Assembly (NCBI RefSeq): GCF_011762005.1
Contig: NZ_JAASQU010000001.1
Span: 310,001 to 374,000, forward strand
From: Qipengyuania flava
Lineage (GTDB): Bacteria > Pseudomonadota > Alphaproteobacteria > Sphingomonadales > Sphingomonadaceae
Reading direction: 5' to 3'
Length of the DNA: 64,000 nt
This document shows positions 57,172 through 64,000 of this stretch, in pieces; the first letter of the stretch is position 1, and the number at the start of each line of letters is the position of its first letter. The notes beneath the pieces were generated by a model. That model searched no databases, was not told the origin of the DNA, and was given only the letters and a program-made list of their open reading frames with translations. The position numbers and the translations under genes are program-made.

Positions 57172-58413
57172 TTGATCCTCTCTCCCTTCGAATGGACGAT
57201 CGCCAAACGCTACCTGCTTCCGGGCAAGGGCGAGGCTTTCATCGCCCTCGTTGCCAGCATCTCCATCGGCGTGGTGATGCTGTCGGTGGCGATGCTGATC
57301 GTGGTGATGAGCGTGATGAACGGCTTTCGCGCCGAACTGCTAGACAAGATCACCGGGTTGAACGGGCACGCTATCGTCCAGGCTTATGGCGGCCGGATGG
57401 ACGATTGGGAAAACATCCTCGAGGAAGTGCGTGCAACGCCGGGGGTGGTCGACGCGAGCCCCTTGATTGAACAGCCGCTGTTGGGCAGCTTCAACGGCCG
57501 TGTCGAAGCCATTCTCATACGTGGTAATATTCAGGAAGACCTCGACGATCTCGCTACGAAGGCGATCAGCGGCGACTTCGCCCAGCTGCTGCCCGGTGCA
57601 AGCAAGGTCGCCATCGGGGTGCGCCTCGCCGAAAATATTGGCGCCCGCGTTGGTGACACGATCACTGTAATCAATCCGCAGGGACGTTCGACCCCATTCG
57701 GCACCATGCCGCGGCAGATCGGTTACGAAGTCGCCGCGATCTTCGAGGTCGGCGTCTACGATTACGACGGCGCGTTCGTGGTGATGCCAATGCAGGACGC
57801 GCAGACCCTCATGCTGATCGGCGATGCGGTGAGCATGATTGAGGTTACGGTAAATGATCCCGACGAGGTCGGCGAAATTCTCGCACCCGTGCAGCGTGCG
57901 GTGCAGGGGCGGGCAGTCGTCAACGATTGGAAAACGATAAACTCAGCCTTGTTCGACGCCCTTCAGGTCGAGCGCGCGGCGATGGCGTTTGCGCTCAGCT
58001 TCATGGTGCTGGTGGCAGCGTTCAACATCCTCTCCAGCCTCGTGATGCTGGTACGGGCCAAGACGCGCGACATCGCGATCATGCGGACGATGGGCGCGAC
58101 GCGGCAGAGCCTGATGAAGATTTTCGTCACCACCGGCTTCACCGTGGGCGCGATCGGGACGGTGATCGGGCTTGCGCTGGGTTTCGCGATCCTCGCCGGG
58201 CGGCAGCAGATCGTCCAGGCGATCGGCGCGCTGACCGGGCAGGACTTGTGGGATCCGCAATACCGCTTCCTCACCACCATTCCTTCGAAGGTCGACGGCG
58301 GCGAGGTGACCATGATCGCGCTGCTCGCACTGGGCCTCAGCTTCCTCGCCACGCTCTACCCGGCGTGGAAGGCGGCGAACACCGATCCCGTGCAGGTGCT
58401 GCGTTATGAATGA
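57172..58413 (+). CDS. lolC: Lipoprotein-releasing ABC transporter permease
   Basis: 413 residues of the LolC/LolE family. One helix near 25-50 ([20 protein letters not shown]), a periplasmic domain of about 220 residues and three helices at the C-terminus. The conserved N-terminal block [15 protein letters not shown] and [12 protein letters not shown] near the third helix are family-typical. LolCDE extracts outer-membrane lipoproteins from the inner membrane. The start is a TTG at 57172 with aagg upstream; GC-rich spacing leaves no ATG. One permease gene only is present, as in many alphaproteobacteria. It overlaps lolD by 8 bases. Confidence 0.92.
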   Translation: MILSPFEWTIAKRYLLPGKGEAFIALVASISIGVVMLSVAMLIVVMSVMNGFRAELLDKITGLNGHAIVQAYGGRMDDWENILEEVRATPGVVDASPLIEQPLLGSFNGRVEAILIRGNIQEDLDDLATKAISGDFAQLLPGASKVAIGVRLAENIGARVGDTITVINPQGRSTPFGTMPRQIGYEVAAIFEVGVYDYDGAFVVMPMQDAQTLMLIGDAVSMIEVTVNDPDEVGEILAPVQRAVQGRAVVNDWKTINSALFDALQVERAAMAFALSFMVLVAAFNILSSLVMLVRAKTRDIAIMRTMGATRQSLMKIFVTTGFTVGAIGTVIGLALGFAILAGRQQIVQAIGALTGQDLWDPQYRFLTTIPSKVDGGEVTMIALLALGLSFLATLYPAWKAANTDPVQVLRYE

Positions 58414-59092
58414 TCTGGGCGTCAAACCGGTGGTCGAGCTCAAGGCGCTCACCCGCAGCTTCGAACAGGGCGGCGAGCGGATCGACGTGCTGCGCGGGGT
58501 CGATCTGGCGATCCGCCCGGGCGAGATCGTTGCGCTGCTTGGCCCTTCGGGTTCGGGCAAATCCACGCTGCTGCAGGCGGTCGGGCTGCTCGAGGGCGGC
58601 TTCGGCGGCGAGATCGTGATTGCGGGCCATTCGGCGGAGAAGTCGAACTCGCGCGCGCGCACCGCATTGCGCCGTGACCATCTGGGTTTCGTCTATCAGT
58701 TCCATCACCTGCTGCCCGATTTCGACGCGCTGGAAAATGTCGTGTTGCCGCAACTTGTCGCCGGCACCCCGCGCGCCGAAGCCGAGGCGCGGGCGCAGGA
58801 ACTGCTGGTCGCGCTTGGGCTGGGGCACCGGCTCGACCATCGCCCGAGCCAGCTGTCGGGGGGCGAGCAACAGCGTGTCGCCGTCGCCCGCGGCCTGGCG
58901 AACAAGCCCGATCTCGTGCTCGCCGACGAACCCACCGGCAATCTCGACGAGGTGACCTCGGACCGGGTGCTGGCCGAGTTCCTCTCGCTGGTGCGTGGCG
59001 AGGGCAGCGCGGCGCTGATCGCAACGCATAACGAGCGGCTGGCGCAGAAGATGGATCGCGTTGTGCGGTTGCACGAAGGCCTGCTCGCCTGA
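58406..59092 (+). CDS. lolD: Lipoprotein-releasing ABC transporter ATPase
   Basis: 228 residues. Walker [10 protein letters not shown], signature LSGGEQQR, Walker [15 protein letters not shown] and the switch histidine in IATHNERLA are intact. [16 protein letters not shown] is the LolD motif that contacts the permease. It energises lipoprotein release with LolC. Confidence 0.95.
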   Translation: MNDLGVKPVVELKALTRSFEQGGERIDVLRGVDLAIRPGEIVALLGPSGSGKSTLLQAVGLLEGGFGGEIVIAGHSAEKSNSRARTALRRDHLGFVYQFHHLLPDFDALENVVLPQLVAGTPRAEAEARAQELLVALGLGHRLDHRPSQLSGGEQQRVAVARGLANKPDLVLADEPTGNLDEVTSDRVLAEFLSLVRGEGSAALIATHNERLAQKMDRVVRLHEGLLA

Positions 59093-59140
59093 CGGACCCC
59101 GAATGCGGTTCAGTCGTTGGTCGGGCAAAGGAGATTTTGC

Positions 59141-59419
59141 ATGACCGACCATCCCAGCACCTTCCGCGCCGACGATACCCACCACGAAGGCATCGCGTGG
59201 GACGATCGCGCCAGCCTGCACCGCGTGGATGACGGCGATGGCGTGCTCGATGGGGCCAAGGGCCTGCGCAGCGGCACTTTCGCCGAGATGATCCGCCACA
59301 TGATGCTGCTGCCGGAGAACGAACGCGCTGCCTATTGCATCGAGAAGGCAGGTGACCGCGAATACCACGCCGCCGAAGTCGCCCAACTGGCCGCACTACC
59401 CGATTTCCCGCACGCCTGA
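59141..59419 (+). CDS. Small hypothetical protein
   Basis: 92 residues with aaaggag well placed before the ATG. It is hydrophilic and acidic (DDTHHEGIAWDDRASLHRVD) with a helical C-terminus that ends in LAALPDFPHA. No family recognised; no signal peptide. It lies between lolD and dnaE. Confidence 0.65.
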   Translation: MTDHPSTFRADDTHHEGIAWDDRASLHRVDDGDGVLDGAKGLRSGTFAEMIRHMMLLPENERAAYCIEKAGDREYHAAEVAQLAALPDFPHA

Positions 59420-59530
59420 GACCGGGCGGTAACGCCATCAAGGGTCTTGACCGCGGCCAGCTGACGGAATGGAGGAAAGCGGGCTGCGCACGGCTTGGCG
59501 AATCCCCGCGCGCTGCGCATATTGCGCAGC

Positions 59531-62500
59531 ATGCCTTACAAGCCCTTCGTCCCCTTTCGTATCCTTTCCGCCTATACGATGCTCGAGGGCGCGATCGATC
59601 CGAAGGCGATGGCCAAGCTTGCCAAGGAGCGCGGTTTTCCCGCGATCGCGATCGCCGACCGCAACGGGCTGTATGGCGCAGTCATGTTCGCCAATGCCTG
59701 CAAGGCGGAAGGCGTGCAGCCGATCATCGGTACGCTGCTGGGTGTCGCGCGCGACAGCGAGGGCAAGCAGGTCGATTACCTCCCGCTCTATGCGCAGGAC
59801 GAGGCGGGTTACGACAATCTTTGCCACCTCGTTTCGAAGGCGCATCTCGAACGGCCGCTTGAATATGATCCGCATGTCGGGATGGACGATCTCGCCGGAT
59901 ATACCGACGGGCTGATCGCATTCACCGGGGCAAGCGAGGGCGCGGTCACGCGGCTTCTGGCGGAAGGCCAGCAAAGCCATGCCGAAGCCGCGCTCGACCG
60001 GTTGCAGGCGCTGTTCCCCGAACGGCTCTACATCGAACTCGCGCGGCGCGGGAACGCGGTCGAGGAACGCGCCGAAGCAGCGTTGGTCGATCTCGCCTAT
60101 GCACGCGACCTTCCGCTGGTCGCCACCAATCCCGCCAATTTCGCGGAGCCGCACATGCACAAGGCGCATGATGCGATGTTGTGCATTGCCGGTTCGACGC
60201 ATGTCGATGCGGAGGAGCGCGCCAAGTCGAACCCCGAAAGTTACGTCAAGACCTACCACATGATGGAGGAGGCCTTCGACGACCTGCCCGAAGCGGTCGA
60301 GAACACGCTCGTCGTGGCGCAGCGCTGTGCCTATGCGCCACCCTATCGCAAGCCGATCCTGCCCAGCCTCGCGGGCGACCTCGAGGGCGAGGCGCGCGCG
60401 CTGGAAGAAGACGCGCGCAAGGGATTGGAAGCCCGGCTCGAACCTTATGGCGAGATGAGCGACGAGCAGCGCAAGGTCTATTTCGACCGGCTGCAATTCG
60501 AAGTCGACATCATCAACCAGATGGGATTTCCCGGCTACTTCCTGATCGTTGCCGACTTCATCAAATGGGCCAAGGACCACGACATTCCCGTGGGCCCGGG
60601 GCGTGGTTCAGGCGCGGGCAGCCTCGTCGCCTGGGCGCTGACGATCACCGATCTCGATCCGATCCAGCTGGGCCTGCTGTTCGAACGCTTCCTCAATCCC
60701 GAACGCGTGTCGATGCCCGACTTCGATATCGACTTTTGCGAAACCCGCCGCGGCGAGGTGATCCGTTACGTCCAGCAGAAATACGGGCACGACCACGTCG
60801 CGCAGATCATCACCTTCGGCAAGCTCAAGGCGCGCGCGGTGCTGCGCGATACGGGGCGCATCCTGCAAATGAGCTACGGCCATGTCGACCGGCTGTGCAA
60901 GATGGTGCCCAACCACCCGACCGACCCGTGGACGCTGCCGCGCGCGCTTAATGGCGCGGCCGATTTCAAGGCCGAATACGACAACGACAACGAGGTGAAG
61001 CGGCTCGTCGACCTGGCGATGCAACTCGAAGGCTTTCCGCGCAACAGTTCGACCCACGCGGCGGGCGTGGTGATCGGTGATCGCCCGCTGGCCAAGTTGG
61101 TGCCTCTCTACCGCGATCCGCGCTCGGACATGCCGGTGACGCAGTACGACATGAAGAATGTCGAGAGCTCGGGGCTGGTCAAGTTCGACTTCCTCGGCCT
61201 GAAGACGCTGTCGGTGCTCAAGAAGGCGGTCGACCTGCTCAAGCGGCGCGAGATCGACATCGACCTGTCGCAATTGCCGCTCGACGATCCCAAGGTCTAC
61301 GAACTCATGAAGGCGGGCAACACGGTGGGCGTGTTCCAGCTGGAATCCGAAGGCATGCGGCGCACGCTGACCGCGGTGAAGCCGACCAATTTCGGCGACA
61401 TCATCGCGCTTGTCTCGCTCTACCGTCCGGGCCCGATGGACAACATCCCCCTGTTCGGCAAGCGCAAGGCGGGCGAGGTCGAAATCGAGTACCCCCATGC
61501 CAAGCTCGAAGGCATATTGGCCGAGACCTACGGCATCTTCGTCTACCAGGAACAGGTCATGCAGGCGGCGCAGATCCTCGCGGGCTATTCGCTCGGCGAC
61601 GCCGATTTGCTGCGCCGTGCGATGGGCAAGAAGGTCCAGGCGGAGATGGACATCCAGCGCGAGCGTTTCGTGGCGGGGTGCAAGGAGGTCAGCGGGATCG
61701 AGAAGGCCGAGGCGAACGCGCTGTTCGATTTGATCGACAAGTTCGCCGGATATGGCTTCAACAAGTCACACGCCGCCGCCTATGCGCTGCTCGCCTATCA
61801 GACCGCCTGGCTCAAGGCGCATTACCCGGAAGAATTCTACGCCGCCTCGATGTGCTTCGACATGCACCAGTCCGAAAAGCTGGCAATCTTCGTCGACGAT
61901 GCGCGGCGTGGCGGGATCACGGTGCTGCCGCCCGCGCTCAATTACTCGGAAGCCGAATATACGGTCGAGCAGACCGACGACGGCTATGCCGTGCGCTATG
62001 CCCTTGCGGGCATCCGCAATGTCGGCGAGCGCGCGATGGAGGCAATCGTCGAGGAACGCGAGGCGGCGGGCCGGTTCGAAAGCCTCAAGGACCTGTTCGA
62101 ACGGCTGCCCAAGGGATCGATGAATTCGCGCCAGCTCGAGGCACTGATCAGCGCGGGCGCGCTCGACGAATTCGAAGCCAACCGCGCCAAGCTGATGGCC
62201 AATGCGGACATGCTGCTGGCGGTAGCGGATGCGGCCGAGCGCGAACGCTCGAGCGGGCAGGCGGGCCTGTTCGGCGGCGAGGACGCAGCGGTCGAGGACG
62301 ATCTGCGATTGAAGGACGCGGAAGACTGGTCGCTCAGCGAGGCACGCGCTCGCGAGAAGGAGAACATGGGCTTTTCCTTCAAGCAGCATGCGACCGCCGC
62401 CTATCGCGAGATCGCCAGCGCGCAGGGCGCGCGGTCGCACGCCTCGCTGATGTCCGGCGGCGTGCCCGGTGGCGGGCGCATGGGGGCGGTGATGGCGGTG

Positions 62501-63007
62501 CAGGTCGAAGGCGCCAGCAAGGGCACGACCAAGCGCGGCAAGCCCTTCATCCGTGCCGATTTCTCCGACGCCTCGGGCCAGTTCAGCGCCGCCTGTTTCG
62601 AAGAGGGGCTGGTCGAGAAGTTCCTCGAATGGGCCAGGAACGGGACCTGTGTGAAGCTCGATGTCGAGCTCGACAGCCCCAGCCCCGACGAACCGCCGCG
62701 GATCACGGTGCGCGGGGCGGTCCCACTCGACGCGGTGCGCGGGAGCATGGCGATGCTGCTGACGCTCGAGGTCGAGAGCGTCGAGGCCATGGCGCAGCTG
62801 GCGCTGGCACTGGGCGAAGGTGGCGAGGGTGGCGACGAAGCGGTCGCCACCTTGTTGACCGGCGATGCCGCCGCGCCCGTCATGCGATTGGGGCGAACAT
62901 TTTCTATCGACGGGGAGCTTGCCGAACGCTTGGCAAGCGTGCCCGGGCTTGCCAAGGTGCAGCTGACCGCGCGGCGGGGCAAGGCGAACCTGCGCCTCGT
63001 CGCCTGA
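59531..63007 (+). CDS. dnaE: DNA polymerase III alpha subunit
   Basis: 1158 residues, the replicative polymerase. Domains in order: PHP (about 1-270), palm with the catalytic acidic pair in PDFDIDFCETRRGE (near 396-400), thumb and fingers, a helix-hairpin-helix segment, an OB fold (near 970-1060) and a C-terminal tau-binding part. The PHP start reads RILSAYTMLEG where many relatives have a metal-binding histidine (RxHSxY), so the PHP site is probably inactive. The ATG at 59531 begins the conserved KPFVPFRILSAY strand. It is the longest gene of the window. Confidence 0.96.
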   Translation: MPYKPFVPFRILSAYTMLEGAIDPKAMAKLAKERGFPAIAIADRNGLYGAVMFANACKAEGVQPIIGTLLGVARDSEGKQVDYLPLYAQDEAGYDNLCHLVSKAHLERPLEYDPHVGMDDLAGYTDGLIAFTGASEGAVTRLLAEGQQSHAEAALDRLQALFPERLYIELARRGNAVEERAEAALVDLAYARDLPLVATNPANFAEPHMHKAHDAMLCIAGSTHVDAEERAKSNPESYVKTYHMMEEAFDDLPEAVENTLVVAQRCAYAPPYRKPILPSLAGDLEGEARALEEDARKGLEARLEPYGEMSDEQRKVYFDRLQFEVDIINQMGFPGYFLIVADFIKWAKDHDIPVGPGRGSGAGSLVAWALTITDLDPIQLGLLFERFLNPERVSMPDFDIDFCETRRGEVIRYVQQKYGHDHVAQIITFGKLKARAVLRDTGRILQMSYGHVDRLCKMVPNHPTDPWTLPRALNGAADFKAEYDNDNEVKRLVDLAMQLEGFPRNSSTHAAGVVIGDRPLAKLVPLYRDPRSDMPVTQYDMKNVESSGLVKFDFLGLKTLSVLKKAVDLLKRREIDIDLSQLPLDDPKVYELMKAGNTVGVFQLESEGMRRTLTAVKPTNFGDIIALVSLYRPGPMDNIPLFGKRKAGEVEIEYPHAKLEGILAETYGIFVYQEQVMQAAQILAGYSLGDADLLRRAMGKKVQAEMDIQRERFVAGCKEVSGIEKAEANALFDLIDKFAGYGFNKSHAAAYALLAYQTAWLKAHYPEEFYAASMCFDMHQSEKLAIFVDDARRGGITVLPPALNYSEAEYTVEQTDDGYAVRYALAGIRNVGERAMEAIVEEREAAGRFESLKDLFERLPKGSMNSRQLEALISAGALDEFEANRAKLMANADMLLAVADAAERERSSGQAGLFGGEDAAVEDDLRLKDAEDWSLSEARAREKENMGFSFKQHATAAYREIASAQGARSHASLMSGGVPGGGRMGAVMAVQVEGASKGTTKRGKPFIRADFSDASGQFSAACFEEGLVEKFLEWARNGTCVKLDVELDSPSPDEPPRITVRGAVPLDAVRGSMAMLLTLEVESVEAMAQLALALGEGGEGGDEAVATLLTGDAAAPVMRLGRTFSIDGELAERLASVPGLAKVQLTARRGKANLRLVA

Positions 63008-63139
63008 GTACACGGTCGTTGCACGCCCGCACGGCGTGGCCATCCAGCGCCCACAGTCGCCTGCTGGCGGCGAATGGGCTCTGGATCGCTGCGTCGCCAT
63101 CGGCGCCCTGCAATGACCATAAAACGGAGAGGAATACAT

Positions 63140-64000
63140 ATGTCGCTTGGCGCGATGCAGGACTGGAGCATGCGGATCTCGCATGTGATCGACCACGCAG
63201 CCCGGGAAGCCCCGAACCGTGAAATCGTCACCCGCTGGGCGGATGGCAGCGAGACCCGCACCGACTGGGCGGGCGTGCGCCGGGACGCGAAGAAGATGAG
63301 CCAGGCGCTGCAGGCGCTGGGCCTCGGCAAGGGCGACAAGGTTGCCAGCCTCGCCATGAACCACGCGCGCCATCTCGTTAGCTGGTTCGGCGTCGCGGGG
63401 ATGGGCGGCGTGCTGCACACCTGCAATCCGCGCCTGTTCGAAGACCAGCTCGAATACATCGTCAATCACGCCGAGGATAAGGTGATGATCTACGATGCGG
63501 CGTTCCAGCCGATCGTCGACAAGATGCGCGACAAATGGCCCACGGTCGAACATTACATCTGCTTCGACAGCGGCGAGCACGCGACCAGCTTCGAAGACTG
63601 GATCGGCGAGCAGGACGGCGATTTCGAATGGGTCGATGGCGACGAGCGCGATCCCTGCATGATCTGCTATACCAGCGGCACCACGGGCAATCCAAAGGGC
63701 GTGCAGTACGAGCACCGCTCGACGCTGCTGCATGCGCTGGCCGGACTGCAGCCGTCGACCTTCAACTTTACCGCGTCCTCGGTGATGCTCCCGGTGGTGC
63801 CGATGTTCCACGCGGCCAGCTGGGGCCTGCCCTACGCCGGCGCGATGGCAGGGATCAAATTCGTCTTCAGCGCGGTCAACGATCCCGCGGTGCTCGACGA
63901 AGTGATGAAGACCGAAGGCGTGACCGATTCAGCGGGTGTGCCGACGGTATGGCTGGCGCATTTCCAGTATTGCGACGCCAATGATCTCGAGCTGCCCAAG
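63140..64000 (+). CDS. Fatty-acyl-CoA synthetase, cut by the window end
   Basis: The first 287 codons of an AMP-forming acyl-CoA ligase. The protein begins [20 protein letters not shown] and includes the P-loop-like motif [12 protein letters not shown], which binds ATP phosphates. [12 protein letters not shown] follows, typical for medium- to long-chain fatty acid ligases. The frame remains open at the last base, so the AMP-binding C-terminus is outside. The ATG at 63140 has gagaggaa before it. Confidence 0.92.
   Translation, partial: MSLGAMQDWSMRISHVIDHAAREAPNREIVTRWADGSETRTDWAGVRRDAKKMSQALQALGLGKGDKVASLAMNHARHLVSWFGVAGMGGVLHTCNPRLFEDQLEYIVNHAEDKVMIYDAAFQPIVDKMRDKWPTVEHYICFDSGEHATSFEDWIGEQDGDFEWVDGDERDPCMICYTSGTTGNPKGVQYEHRSTLLHALAGLQPSTFNFTASSVMLPVVPMFHAASWGLPYAGAMAGIKFVFSAVNDPAVLDEVMKTEGVTDSAGVPTVWLAHFQYCDANDLELPK

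Noticed and set aside
61766..63811. 681-codon minus-strand frame across dnaE and the acyl-CoA synthetase start
   Set aside because: It crosses two real genes on the other strand, and its residues are histidine/arginine-rich noise.

Overview
The window is a high-GC, densely packed chromosomal segment of an alphaproteobacterium. Gene content and protein style point to Sphingomonadales, most likely Erythrobacteraceae: an isolated TadG/TadE cluster, BamD, LolC/LolD, KorAB in an otherwise aerobic gene set, and TTG/GTG starts with many 1-8 base start-stop overlaps. The assignment comes from recognition of families, not from a search.

Layout. 0-2.4 kb: a PilZ protein cut by the window edge and lepA. 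2.4-5.7 kb: an accessory block. It has repeat hairpins, then three genes of visibly lower GC (unknown protein, 3-TM membrane protein, DUF4406/nucleoside deoxyribosyltransferase-like protein), then a GC-rich HNH endonuclease with a PUA-like N-terminus. 5.7-7.2 kb: a terminase-small-subunit-like gene and a repeat-rich intergenic stretch. 7.2-10.8 kb: TadG-like and two TadE-like pilus/secretion proteins and a small secreted protein. 10.8-14.3 kb: proline biosynthesis, with proC-proA on the minus strand and proB divergent; proC appears to start at ATT. 14.4-22.5 kb: bamD, a diguanylate cyclase, recN, a small DUF559 nuclease gene framed by inverted repeats, a broken copy of the ligA 5' end, an alpha/beta hydrolase, intact ligA and a CinA-like gene. 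22.5-29.1 kb: SDRs, a D-arabinono-lactone-oxidase-type flavoprotein, a class A beta-lactamase-like protein, a DUF2459 protein, prmA and a B3-type metallo-beta-lactamase-like lipoprotein. 29.2-34.7 kb: sdhC-sdhD-sdhA without sdhB, then an M20 peptidase, an HExxH lipoprotein and a cyclophilin. 34.8-38.8 kb: a BlaI/M56 regulator pair with a dyad operator and a strong terminator, a YpfJ-type metallopeptidase and 3-hydroxybutyrate dehydrogenase. 38.8-45.7 kb: a quinone-oxidoreductase-like enzyme, guaB, an RsmB-type methyltransferase, a TPR protein, rppH and an HSL-family esterase. 45.9-49.4 kb: korA-korB followed by a GxxExxY gene framed by inverted repeats. 49.4-64 kb: a YdjM-like membrane protein, photolyase, cfa, a serine hydrolase, PilZ, SDR, purF, lolC-lolD, dnaE and an acyl-CoA synthetase cut by the window end.

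The most unusual features are these. (1) Two unrelated small genes of nuclease-fold families (DUF559 at 18.2 kb, GxxExxY at 49.0 kb) each sit in a unit of about 450-470 bp bounded by near-perfect inverted repeats, and each is placed directly behind the stop codon of a housekeeping gene. (2) A low-GC cassette at 2.9-4.75 kb pairs a small membrane protein with a nucleotide-enzyme-like protein, an architecture that resembles SLOG/SLATT-type conflict systems. (3) A diverged fragment of the ligA 5' end lies 1.1 kb upstream of intact ligA, with a hydrolase gene between them. (4) proC lacks any canonical start upstream of its Rossmann motif.
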